Assembly: GCA_031267385.1 (NCBI GenBank) | Contig: JAIRZF010000250.1 | Span: forward strand, 1-32,822 | DNA length: 32,822 bases | Direction: 5' to 3' | From: Dysgonamonadaceae bacterium | GTDB taxonomy: Bacteria; Bacteroidota; Bacteroidia; Bacteroidales; Azobacteroidaceae | Part shown: piece after piece, positions 15,400 through 22,994 of the stretch | Layout: every line of letters begins with the position of its first letter | How positions within the stretch are numbered: the stretch's first letter is position 1 | Translations under genes and position numbers: made by a program | Notes under the pieces: model-generated | Seen by the model: the letters and a program-made list of their open reading frames with translations, nothing else | Databases searched by the model: none | What the model was told of the DNA's origin: nothing

Positions 15400-17913
15400 A
15401 TGAAAAATATATTCCGCTCCTCATTGCCACACATAGGTGTATTTGTTGTTTTTATAGCGCTGATATTGGTTTATTTTTATCCCGCGTTTGAAGGAAAAGT
15501 CCTGCAACAAGGGGATGTTACTCAGTTCCAGGGAATGGTGCATGAGTTGGAAGAATACGGAAAACCTTCAGGTTGGACGGGATCGATGTTTTCCGGGATG
15601 CCGAGTTATCATATTTCGGGTTTTTCTTCCGGTACGGATTTTGTCTGGGAATTCAAACACTATATCCTGGAAACTGTTCAGTCGCAAACAGCGGGGCCGG
15701 TCTTGATTCTGCTTATCACATCATATATCCTGTTTCTTGTTATAGGAGCTCCTGTTTGGTTGTCTTTGTTGGGGGCTATCGCAATGGCCTTTTCTTCCTA
15801 TAATATTATTATCATTGTCGCGGGACACATCACTAAAGCCTGGGCATTATCGTTTGTGCCATTGATCATTGCGGGCTTGTACCTTGTATTTAAGCGGAAA
15901 TATCCCGCCGGATTGATTATTTTCACTCTTGCTTTGGCGTTGGAAATCACGTCCAATCACCTGCAGATCTCCTATTATACGGCAATCCTGTGTGCGATCC
16001 TGTTTGTCGGATTTTTTATTTCCTGTATTAAAGATAAAAAGTTTAAACATCTTGGTCTCAGTTCCGGTATTTTGGCTGCCGGAGTTCTACTGGCCGTTGC
16101 ATCTAATTTTTCGTCTCTTTACACTAATTATGAATCGGGGCTGGAAAGTATGCGTGGAAAAGCAGAGTTGACTCCTCTAAAAGCAGATGCGGGACAGGCT
16201 CAATCCAGGCCGGCTGAAGGATTGGATAAAGATTATGTCTTTTCCTGGAGTTATGGAAAAGCAGAAACATTCACTTTTCTTATTCCAAATCTGATGGGTG
16301 GCGCTTCGCAACTTTTCAACGAAGAAGATTCGGAAACTTATAAAGTATTGATTGAAAGATCCCGTTCCGGACAGATTACCGGCGAGGAGGCAAATCAATT
16401 GTTTAGCAGGGCGCGTGAATACTGGGGCGATAAGCAGTTCACTTCCGGTCCGGTCTATTTTGGAGCTATCATTTGTTTTCTGTTTCTCTTAGCATTTCTG
16501 ATTGTTCCCGGAAAAAGTAAATGGTGGTTGTTGGGAGCTACTGTCTTTTTTATTTTTCTGGCCTGGGGGAGGAATCTTGCCTGGTTCAATGATTTTATGT
16601 ATTATCACTTTCCTTTGTACAGCAAATTTCGAACCGTGGAAATGGCGTTGGTTATCCCGGGTTTTATTTTTCCGATAATGGCGGTATTGGCTTTGAAGGA
16701 ATTGATTTCCGGAAAATCGGATCGAAAAAAAATAGAAAAAGCTTTACTTTGGGCGGGAGGCATAACTGGAGGAATTTGCTTTATCTTCTGGATTGTACCG
16801 GAAATGTTTTTCGATTTCCAATCGTCTTTCGATCTTCCGAACAAATTTCCGGATTGGTACACCGAATGTATGATCAAGGATCGGAAAGCGCTTTTACAGG
16901 GCGATGCATTGCGTTCTTTGGTTTTTATCCTGTTGGCTATGGCTCTTGTGTTTTGGTACATCCGGGCTAAAAACCGGGGAAAAATATTGAAATATGTAAT
17001 GATTGGCTTGACCGTTCTTATTTTGGTAGACATGTGGCAGGTCGACAGGCGTTATTTAAGCTCCGGCAATTTCCTGAAATCGAAAGATACAGCGAAACAA
17101 TCATTTTCAAAAACACCGGTTGATGAAGCCATATTGAACGATAAGTCGGTATCGTACAGGGTATTGAATTTGATGAATCCTTTTCAGGAAGCCCGTACCT
17201 CGTATTTCCACAAATCCATTGGAGGATATCATGCTGCAAAGTTAGGACGGTACCAGGATTTAATTGATCGTCGCATCACAAAAGAGATCGGTTCGATCTA
17301 TTCCGCTTTCAGTACTGTAAAAACCCTGGATGATTTTGATCCGGTATTATCCGATTGTCCGACATTGAATATGTTGAATACCAAATATGTTATTTTTGAT
17401 AACAACCAACCTCCGATAGTTAATCCTAATGTATACGGAAATGCCTGGTTTGTAGATTCATATCGTTTTGTGAATACTCCGGATGAAGAAATGACTGCGT
17501 TGGAAAATTTAAATCCGCGGACTGAAGCCGTTTTGGATCAAAAATTTGCTGAAAATCTGAAAGGTTTGCAGATCATTCCGGACAGTTTGGCTTCGATTGT
17601 TATGACTTCATATGCTCCGGATATCCTTGAATACAAATCAAGTTCCCAACAGGACGGATTAGCAATCCTTTCGGAAGTTTATTATCCTTACGGGTGGAAA
17701 GCCTATATCGACGGACAACGTGTTCCGATAAGTCGTGCCGACTGGGTATTGCGAGCCGTTGTCGTTCCGGCGGGAGAACATCAGGTTAAACTTGTTTTCG
17801 ATCCGGATGGAGTAAAAGCTTGCGGTGTAGTAACAACCACTGCCAGCGCGTTGATCATGCTTATGCTGATCGGAGGTGTTGTGTTTTATCTATGGCGAAA
17901 ATCAAAACAATAA
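15400..17913 (+). CDS. YfhO family multi-pass membrane glycosyltransferase
   Basis: 837 residues with about 12 or more membrane segments in the first two thirds and a single one near the C-terminus (ASALIMLMLIGGVVFYLW). The N-terminal VYFYPAFEGKVLQQGDVTQFQGMVHE and the periplasmic-type loop YHISGFSSGTDF are typical of Bacteroidota YfhO proteins, as is the late stretch LAILSEVYYPYGWKAYIDGQRVPI. YfhO belongs to the GT-C superfamily; in Gram-positive bacteria it transfers a sugar from undecaprenyl phosphate, made by a GT2 partner, onto teichoic acid. A GT2 gene starts 6 bases downstream here, so a comparable periplasmic glycosylation is plausible. The acceptor in this Gram-negative context is unknown. 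Confidence 0.85.
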   Translation: MKNIFRSSLPHIGVFVVFIALILVYFYPAFEGKVLQQGDVTQFQGMVHELEEYGKPSGWTGSMFSGMPSYHISGFSSGTDFVWEFKHYILETVQSQTAGPVLILLITSYILFLVIGAPVWLSLLGAIAMAFSSYNIIIIVAGHITKAWALSFVPLIIAGLYLVFKRKYPAGLIIFTLALALEITSNHLQISYYTAILCAILFVGFFISCIKDKKFKHLGLSSGILAAGVLLAVASNFSSLYTNYESGLESMRGKAELTPLKADAGQAQSRPAEGLDKDYVFSWSYGKAETFTFLIPNLMGGASQLFNEEDSETYKVLIERSRSGQITGEEANQLFSRAREYWGDKQFTSGPVYFGAIICFLFLLAFLIVPGKSKWWLLGATVFFIFLAWGRNLAWFNDFMYYHFPLYSKFRTVEMALVIPGFIFPIMAVLALKELISGKSDRKKIEKALLWAGGITGGICFIFWIVPEMFFDFQSSFDLPNKFPDWYTECMIKDRKALLQGDALRSLVFILLAMALVFWYIRAKNRGKILKYVMIGLTVLILVDMWQVDRRYLSSGNFLKSKDTAKQSFSKTPVDEAILNDKSVSYRVLNLMNPFQEARTSYFHKSIGGYHAAKLGRYQDLIDRRITKEIGSIYSAFSTVKTLDDFDPVLSDCPTLNMLNTKYVIFDNNQPPIVNPNVYGNAWFVDSYRFVNTPDEEMTALENLNPRTEAVLDQKFAENLKGLQIIPDSLASIVMTSYAPDILEYKSSSQQDGLAILSEVYYPYGWKAYIDGQRVPISRADWVLRAVVVPAGEHQVKLVFDPDGVKACGVVTTTASALIMLMLIGGVVFYLWRKSKQ

Positions 17914-17919
17914 TTTTTT

Positions 17920-18840
17920 ATGTCAACTCCACTTTTTTCTGTCGTAATTTGTACCTATAACAGGGCAAAATACCTGGAGCAAACGCTTCAAAGCGTGGTG
18001 TCCCAGGATTATCCATCGGAAAAGTTTGAAATAGTGGTCGTCGATAATAATAGTCCTGATCGAACGGAAGCAGCCTCATTTTCTTTTAGAGACCAATATA
18101 AAGATCTTACTATCAGGTATTTTAAAGAGCTTCAACAGGGGATTTCTTATGGTCGTAACCGGGGTGTTTCCGAAGCATCCGGCGAGTATATCGTTTTTTT
18201 GGATGATGATGAAACTGTCGAACCTGTTTTTTTACAGAATCTGGAAGATTTTTATACCGGATATAAAGACGCCTCTCTGACGGCTGGTCCGGTAATTCCG
18301 GTTTATGAGACGACTCCGCCCAACTGGTTGTCTCCTTTCACTATGAGACTGATTACAGGGGCATACGATAAGGGAAAAGAAATAAAAATAGTTGGCCCGA
18401 AAGATTATCCCGGAACGGGACATGCTACTTTTCGACGGAGTCTGTTCCGGAAATACGGCGGATTCAATACCGATCTCGGAAGAAAAGGCAGTTCGCTACT
18501 TGGCGCTGAAGATAAGGATTTCTTTTTCAGGTTGATCCGGAATGGAGTGAAGTGTTTTTATGTGCCGGGCGCCGCTATTTATCATCATATTCCCGCTTCT
18601 AAATTGACAGCGGATTTTTTCGGCCGGTTGACTTATTCCATTGGTGTCAGTGAGCGGGTCAGGACTTTGTCCGAGTCTAAGAACTCCTATTTTAAGCGTT
18701 TGTTTTCCGAAGTTATTAAATGGGGCGCTTCTGTCATTCTTGCTTTTTATTATACGATAATATTTCAATTCCCCAAAGCAAAAAAAATCCTTTTATTCAG
18801 GTATAATGTAACCTTGGGGATGCTTAAGAAGACTCCTTAA
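17920..18840 (+). CDS. Family 2 glycosyltransferase, partner of YfhO gene
   Basis: 306 residues. FSVVICTYNRAKYLEQTLQSVVSQDYP and VVDNNSPDRT form the nucleotide-sugar site, FLDDDET the DxD metal site, and GAEDKDFFFRLI the catalytic acidic motif. One hydrophobic segment near the C-terminus (ASVILAFYYTIIFQF) could anchor it to the membrane; CsbB-type partners of YfhO usually have two, so the match is not exact. It follows the YfhO gene by 6 bases and is certainly in the same operon. It converges with the TrmH operon, with only 6 bases between the stop codons. Sugar specificity cannot be read. Confidence 0.88.
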   Translation: MSTPLFSVVICTYNRAKYLEQTLQSVVSQDYPSEKFEIVVVDNNSPDRTEAASFSFRDQYKDLTIRYFKELQQGISYGRNRGVSEASGEYIVFLDDDETVEPVFLQNLEDFYTGYKDASLTAGPVIPVYETTPPNWLSPFTMRLITGAYDKGKEIKIVGPKDYPGTGHATFRRSLFRKYGGFNTDLGRKGSSLLGAEDKDFFFRLIRNGVKCFYVPGAAIYHHIPASKLTADFFGRLTYSIGVSERVRTLSESKNSYFKRLFSEVIKWGASVILAFYYTIIFQFPKAKKILLFRYNVTLGMLKKTP

Positions 18841-18846
18841 TAAAAT

Positions 18847-19626
18847 TTACATTCCAAGGCATGCCTGTTGTCTGCGAAATTCAGCGCATACAATGGCTGT
18901 CGCTACCGCTACGTTTAAAGACTCCGAGGTTTCTCTGTCCCGGGGAAAGTTCGGGATATGAATTTTCTGAGAAATGAAAGATTCCGTTTCGGATCCGATG
19001 CCGTTTCCTTCATTCCCCATTACAATGAATCCCGTTGAACTTAATTTTTTATTGTACAGGTTTTCTCCTTCGAGGAAAGTTCCGTAGATCGGAAACGGGA
19101 GATCGTCCGGATTTTTGAATTGATTGAAAAAGTCCGTCAGATTGGCGTAATGTGTGCGCACACGGGCTAAGGCGCCCATTGTGGCTTGCATCGTTTTCGG
19201 GTTGTACACATCGACAGTGTCGGGAGAGCAGACAACATTCTCAATCCCAAACCAATCGGCCATTCTGATGATTGTGCCGAAGTTTCCGGGGTCTTGTATG
19301 CCGTCCAATACCAACGTAAGTTTTGTTTTCAAATCTGCGCTATCCAGTTCATAAACAGGCTGTTTGAACACGGCCAGCACATTCTGGGGAGTCCGGAGCA
19401 GGCTTGCGCGTGAAATATCTCCTTCTTCAGCCATAACATGTTCCTTGACATGGATATCTCCTTGAGTAGCCAGCCAGGACGACTCCGACAACAAAAATTC
19501 ACACTCGAAATAAGGAAGCATATCCGAGACCAGCTTATTCCCTTCGGCGAGGAAGCATCCCGTTTCTTTCCGGAATTTTTTATATTCCAGGGAACGAATC
19601 CATTTTATTTTATTCTTATTCAGCAT
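18847..19626 (-). CDS. TrmH/SpoU-family RNA 2'-O-methyltransferase (copy 1)
   Basis: 259 residues. The N-terminal substrate-binding region (KIKWIRSLEYKKFRKETGCFLAEG) is followed by the SPOUT knot motifs: DGIQDPGNFGTIIRMADWFG (motif 1), FIVMGNEGNGIG (motif 2) and IPNFPRDRETSESLNVAVATAIV (motif 3). Such enzymes methylate ribose 2'-OH in rRNA or tRNA using SAM. It is the last gene of the divIC operon and lies 13 bases after a paralogue. The loop between motif 2 and motif 3 (NFPRDRETSES) differs from the copy upstream (MRGIIDS), suggesting distinct RNA targets. The exact target nucleotide cannot be named. Confidence 0.9.
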   Translation of the reverse strand: MLNKNKIKWIRSLEYKKFRKETGCFLAEGNKLVSDMLPYFECEFLLSESSWLATQGDIHVKEHVMAEEGDISRASLLRTPQNVLAVFKQPVYELDSADLKTKLTLVLDGIQDPGNFGTIIRMADWFGIENVVCSPDTVDVYNPKTMQATMGALARVRTHYANLTDFFNQFKNPDDLPFPIYGTFLEGENLYNKKLSSTGFIVMGNEGNGIGSETESFISQKIHIPNFPRDRETSESLNVAVATAIVCAEFRRQQACLGM

Positions 19627-19639
19627 GATAGGTGATAAT

Positions 19640-20443
19640 TTAGGTGGAAGAAAAACCGCGTTGTCTCATGGCTTCAAAAGTGATAACAGCTGTAGATACA
19701 GAGACATTGAGGGAATCAATTATTCCTCTCATCGGTATTTTAATACGGGCATTTGCTTTTTTTAACCAGAAATCCGTTAAGCCGTCGGCCTCTGTTCCCA
19801 TAATTATCGCAGATGGTGTCGTGAAATCTGTTTCATGATACCATTGAGCTGCGTTCAGTTCTGCCGCAAACGTTTTTATATTCCGGCATTTCATAAATTC
19901 CAAAGCCTCTTCATTGCTGCAAACAGCGATGGGGACAGTGAACAGGCATCCGACACTTGAACGTACAACATTCGGGTTATAAATATCCGTTAAAGGATCG
20001 CAAACAATAACGGCATTTGCTTGTGATGCATCCGCTGTACGTAGGATTGCTCCGAGATTACCCGGTTTTTCGACGGCTTCCAAAATAATGATAAATGGAT
20101 TCGACGGAAGTTTCAGGTCACTTAAGTGGTGGGATTCAGGCCTGGTAAGGGCCAATAATCCATCGGAGCCTTCCCGGTATGCGATCTTTTCAAAAACAGC
20201 TTCTGAAACTTCAAATTGTATCTGTTCGGGAATTTGTTTCAAAAGAGCAGGATAGTCGCTCCTGGAGGATAATTCAGGGCAAACAAAAACAGATTCGAAT
20301 AGATATCCGCCTTCGAGCGCCAGGGAAATCTCTCTTGCACCTTCAATCACAAAAAGATTTGCATTTTTCCTCTCCCGGGCTTTTGTCTGCAGTTTCCCTA
20401 TTTGTTTGATGCGGGAATTTTGTAAACTAACAATCTTTTCCAT
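19640..20443 (-). CDS. TrmH/SpoU-family RNA 2'-O-methyltransferase (copy 2)
   Basis: 267 residues. It starts with an L30e-like N-terminal domain (SRIKQIGKLQTKARERKNANLFVIEG) and carries the SPOUT motifs EAVEKPGNLGAILRTADAS, AIIMGTEADGL and IPMRGIIDSLNVSVSTAVITFEAMRQR. The arginine of motif 1 and the asparagine of the LNVSVS motif, both needed for SAM binding and catalysis in the family, are present. It overlaps the preceding membrane-protein gene by 17 bases and is followed 13 bases later by a second TrmH-type gene. Two different TrmH enzymes in tandem point to an old duplication with divergence. Confidence 0.9.
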   Translation of the reverse strand: MEKIVSLQNSRIKQIGKLQTKARERKNANLFVIEGAREISLALEGGYLFESVFVCPELSSRSDYPALLKQIPEQIQFEVSEAVFEKIAYREGSDGLLALTRPESHHLSDLKLPSNPFIIILEAVEKPGNLGAILRTADASQANAVIVCDPLTDIYNPNVVRSSVGCLFTVPIAVCSNEEALEFMKCRNIKTFAAELNAAQWYHETDFTTPSAIIMGTEADGLTDFWLKKANARIKIPMRGIIDSLNVSVSTAVITFEAMRQRGFSST

Positions 20444-20792
20444 GATGAGCGTCGTCTTTCTTCAACTCTCTGTCCTTAACAAACGCAACATAAACTTGCA
20501 GGATTGCCGAGACGGCCAGAAATAAGAACCATTCATTTTGCCCATGAAACATGAAATAGGAGGAAACCGGCAATAAAATGGCGGCAATAGCTTCCTGGAT
20601 ATTCAGTCGTTTAATTCTTTTGTTATCTCCCATATATGGATTGGTGAGATAGGATACCGCAACTCCGGCGCCTGCTACGGCGTAAATATAAGGCACTAAC
20701 GACCAGTCGGTTATATATAAAACAGCCGAAATTAATAATGCAATGGCTGAAATATAGAATAAATATTCTCTGAATTTTTGATTCATTTTCAA
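20427..20792 (-). CDS. Small four-helix membrane protein, unknown function
   Basis: 121 residues with four likely membrane helices (LFYISAIALLISAVLYI, VPYIYAVAGAGVAVSYL, EAIAAILLPVSSYFMF, WFLFLAVSAILQVYVAFV) and a charged C-terminus (KDRELKKDDAHHGKDC). I do not recognise a named family. It starts within the stop of the divIC gene (ATGA overlap) and its end overlaps the start of the TrmH gene by 17 bases, so it is firmly embedded in the operon and translationally coupled on both sides. Confidence 0.75.
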   Translation of the reverse strand: MKMNQKFREYLFYISAIALLISAVLYITDWSLVPYIYAVAGAGVAVSYLTNPYMGDNKRIKRLNIQEAIAAILLPVSSYFMFHGQNEWFLFLAVSAILQVYVAFVKDRELKKDDAHHGKDC

Positions 20793-21112
20793 GGAATTAT
20801 AATAAAGAGATCCTCATCGGGTTTCGTCATGTGAAATTGTTCCCGGGCATATTTTTCGAGGCTTTCATTATCGCTTTTCAGCGAGTACAGTTTCTCTGTA
20901 TTTTCCTCTTTTTGTTTTTTATAATATTCGATTTCATTCTGCAGGCGGTTGATTTCCAGATTGTAGGCATATCTCTTTTTCAGGGTGCTGTCTCCGATGC
21001 AGAACGTGACAACCAGAAAAACAAGGATTGTAACATAATACTTGTTGATCGGAATGTTTTTGACGCCAATCTTGCGCAATAAATCCTTTATTTTGTTAAT
21101 GAACTTATTCAT
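20789..21112 (-). CDS. divIC: Septum formation initiator, FtsB/DivIC family
   Basis: 107 residues with the classical layout: short cytoplasmic N-terminus, one membrane helix (YYVTILVFLVVTFCIG), a coiled coil (LEINRLQNEIEYYKKQKEENTEKLYSLKSDNESLE), and the conserved tail EKYAREQFHMTKPDEDLFII, which is typical of FtsB/DivIC. It works in the divisome together with FtsL and FtsQ in recruiting and activating septal peptidoglycan synthesis. It is the first gene of a four-gene operon and is divergent from dnaX. The symbol is by family; ftsB is equally valid. Confidence 0.9.
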   Translation of the reverse strand: MNKFINKIKDLLRKIGVKNIPINKYYVTILVFLVVTFCIGDSTLKKRYAYNLEINRLQNEIEYYKKQKEENTEKLYSLKSDNESLEKYAREQFHMTKPDEDLFIIIP

Positions 21113-21134
21113 AGGAAAATAGAATCGAATACCG

Positions 21135-21142
21135 CAAAGGTA
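21135..21142 (-). promoter_or_regulatory. Putative -7 promoter box for the divIC operon
   Basis: Reads TACCTTTG on the minus strand, 22 bases upstream of the divIC start. The -33 position is poor. It lies back to back with the dnaX promoter. Confidence 0.55.
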
Positions 21143-21188
21143 CGAATAAAAATGAAGAAATGGATAAATGAAAGAATGAAAAAATAAT

Positions 21189-21196
21189 TATCTTTG
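21189..21196 (+). promoter_or_regulatory. Putative -7 promoter box for dnaX
   Basis: TATCTTTG, a perfect TAnnTTTG match, 19 bases upstream of the dnaX ATG. No clear -33 TTTG. Confidence 0.6.
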
Positions 21197-21215
21197 TGAA
21201 CAGATATAAAATGAT

Positions 21216-22994
21216 ATGGAAAATTATATTGTTTCGGCTCGCAAATACCGCCCGTCGACCTTTCGATCGGTTGTCGGGCAGCAATCTTTAACAACAACCC
21301 TTAAAAATGCTATCCGTAATAACAAATTGGCGCATGCTTATTTGTTTTGCGGGCCGCGTGGAGTTGGAAAGACTACCTGCGCACGTATATTTGCCAAAAC
21401 AATTAACTGTTTAACCCCGAATGAAGACGGTGAGGCTTGTAATACTTGTGAGTCCTGCGTTTCGTTCAATGAACAGCGTTCTTACAATATTCATGAATTA
21501 GACGCCGCTTCCAACAACTCGGTAGACGATATTCGTTCTCTGATAGAGCAGGTACGGATTCCTCCTCAAACAGGTAAATATAAGGTTTATATTATTGATG
21601 AGGTTCATATGCTGTCCCCGGCCGCATTTAACGCTTTTTTGAAGACATTGGAAGAGCCTCCCCGGTATGCGGTTTTCATTCTTGCCACAACAGAAAAGCA
21701 CAAGATCCTTCCGACTATTCTTTCCCGGTGTCAGATATATGATTTTAATCGTATCGGGATCAATGATACCGTTGAATACCTGGAATATGTGGCTTCGCAG
21801 GAACATGTTTCTTTCGAGAAAGAAGCCTTGAGTGTTATCGCTCAAAAAGCGGACGGCGGAATGCGCGATGCCTTGTCTATCTTTGATCAGGTCGTCAGTT
21901 TTACCGGAGGAAATATTACTTACCAATCGGTCATCGAAAATTTGAATGTGCTGGATTATGAGTATTATTTTAAGTTGACCGGAAATTTCCTGCAGAATAA
22001 AGTAAGCGCCTGTCTGCTTATTTTCAATGAAATTCTTGGAAAAGGATTTGAAGGTCAGCATTTTGTAGGTGGATTGACTTCTTTCTTCAGGGATCTGTTG
22101 GTTTGTAAAGATCCGGAAACGATCGTCCTCTATGAAGTGGGAGATGCTGTAAAATCAAAATATCAGACCGTTGCCCAGGCTTGCGATGTTAATTTTTTGT
22201 ACAAAGCGATCGAATTGTCCAACGAATGTGATTTGACCTACCGAGCCAGCCGGAATAAGCGATTATTGGTAGAATTATTATTAATCAGACTCTGCCGGTT
22301 AATGAATCCTCAATCGACGGAAGACGATAAAAAAAAAACACTTGACCCAATAGTTCCCGATGATCCGGAAACAAATACGATTCAAACTGTTCCATCGCAA
22401 GTCGTAACAACTCCGGTGCAAACTCCTGTAGTTCCTGTTCAGGATAGCAATACTCCAAGCGGGGGAACCGTCGATCTGGAGATTCTGAAATCAGCAAACA
22501 GTGCCTCTAAGCCGCGTTCAGGACTATCAGGCGCTCCGGTTAGTGTTTCGTTAAAAGAAACTCAGAGTAAAAAAGAAGAAAAAAAAACGGAAGAAAAGAG
22601 TATTGTCGGGAGCACGAACGCGGAATTGCCGCGTAATTCGTTTACACGTAACGATTTGATTGAGAAATGGAATCTATACGCCGGGAATATCAAAGAAAAG
22701 ATACACCTTAAAAATACGATGTTGAATATTTCTCCGGATCTGAAGAACGGAGAAATTATTTCCGTATCGGTTTATAATCCGGAACAAGCCCAGAAATTGC
22801 AGGAAGAATCCACGGCTCTGGTAGAGTTCCTTCGTCGTGAATTAAAAAATGCATATCTTGTCATGGAAGTTGATATTACCGAACAGGAAAATACACAAAT
22901 TGCATATATGGAAACCGATAAATACAAGTTGTTTGTATCAAAAAATCCTCAGCTTCAGCAGCTTGTTAATGAATTCCGGTTGCGGTTAGACTAA
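21216..22994 (+). CDS. dnaX: DNA polymerase III subunit gamma/tau
   Basis: 592 residues. The clamp-loader ATPase module has Walker A GPRGVGKT (46-53), a zinc module with cysteines near 65, 75, 78 and 81, Walker B IIDEVH (126-131), and the sensor/arginine-finger motif LSRCQ (~169-173). Domain III runs to about residue 365. A polar, low-complexity linker (~370-470) and a C-terminal domain (~475-592) make this the long tau form. At the start of the linker the gene has ten consecutive A residues (22329-22338); a -1 shift there gives a stop two codons later, so a short gamma form of about 376 residues may also be made (see findings). A second run of nine A lies at 22579-22587. The gene overlaps the convergent spt gene tail to tail by 9 bases. 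Confidence 0.96.
   Translation: MENYIVSARKYRPSTFRSVVGQQSLTTTLKNAIRNNKLAHAYLFCGPRGVGKTTCARIFAKTINCLTPNEDGEACNTCESCVSFNEQRSYNIHELDAASNNSVDDIRSLIEQVRIPPQTGKYKVYIIDEVHMLSPAAFNAFLKTLEEPPRYAVFILATTEKHKILPTILSRCQIYDFNRIGINDTVEYLEYVASQEHVSFEKEALSVIAQKADGGMRDALSIFDQVVSFTGGNITYQSVIENLNVLDYEYYFKLTGNFLQNKVSACLLIFNEILGKGFEGQHFVGGLTSFFRDLLVCKDPETIVLYEVGDAVKSKYQTVAQACDVNFLYKAIELSNECDLTYRASRNKRLLVELLLIRLCRLMNPQSTEDDKKKTLDPIVPDDPETNTIQTVPSQVVTTPVQTPVVPVQDSNTPSGGTVDLEILKSANSASKPRSGLSGAPVSVSLKETQSKKEEKKTEEKSIVGSTNAELPRNSFTRNDLIEKWNLYAGNIKEKIHLKNTMLNISPDLKNGEIISVSVYNPEQAQKLQEESTALVEFLRRELKNAYLVMEVDITEQENTQIAYMETDKYKLFVSKNPQLQQLVNEFRLRLD
22326..22345 (+). promoter_or_regulatory. Candidate slippery site in dnaX (A10, -1-frame stop)
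   Basis: In frame the sequence is GAT AAA AAA AAA ACA CTT. Slipping back one base on the A-run gives AAC ACT TGA, a stop at 22343-22345. E. coli dnaX uses -1 ribosomal shifting on an A-rich heptamer, and Thermus dnaX uses RNA polymerase slippage on a run of nine A, both to make gamma. Confidence 0.5.

Noticed and set aside
16605-17033. 142-residue minus-strand ORF opposite the YfhO gene
   Set aside because: It is antisense to membrane-protein codons, which commonly leave open shadows; no promoter or motif.
21498-22061. 187-residue minus-strand ORF opposite dnaX
   Set aside because: It lies fully antisense to conserved dnaX codons and has no recognisable domain; a coding shadow.
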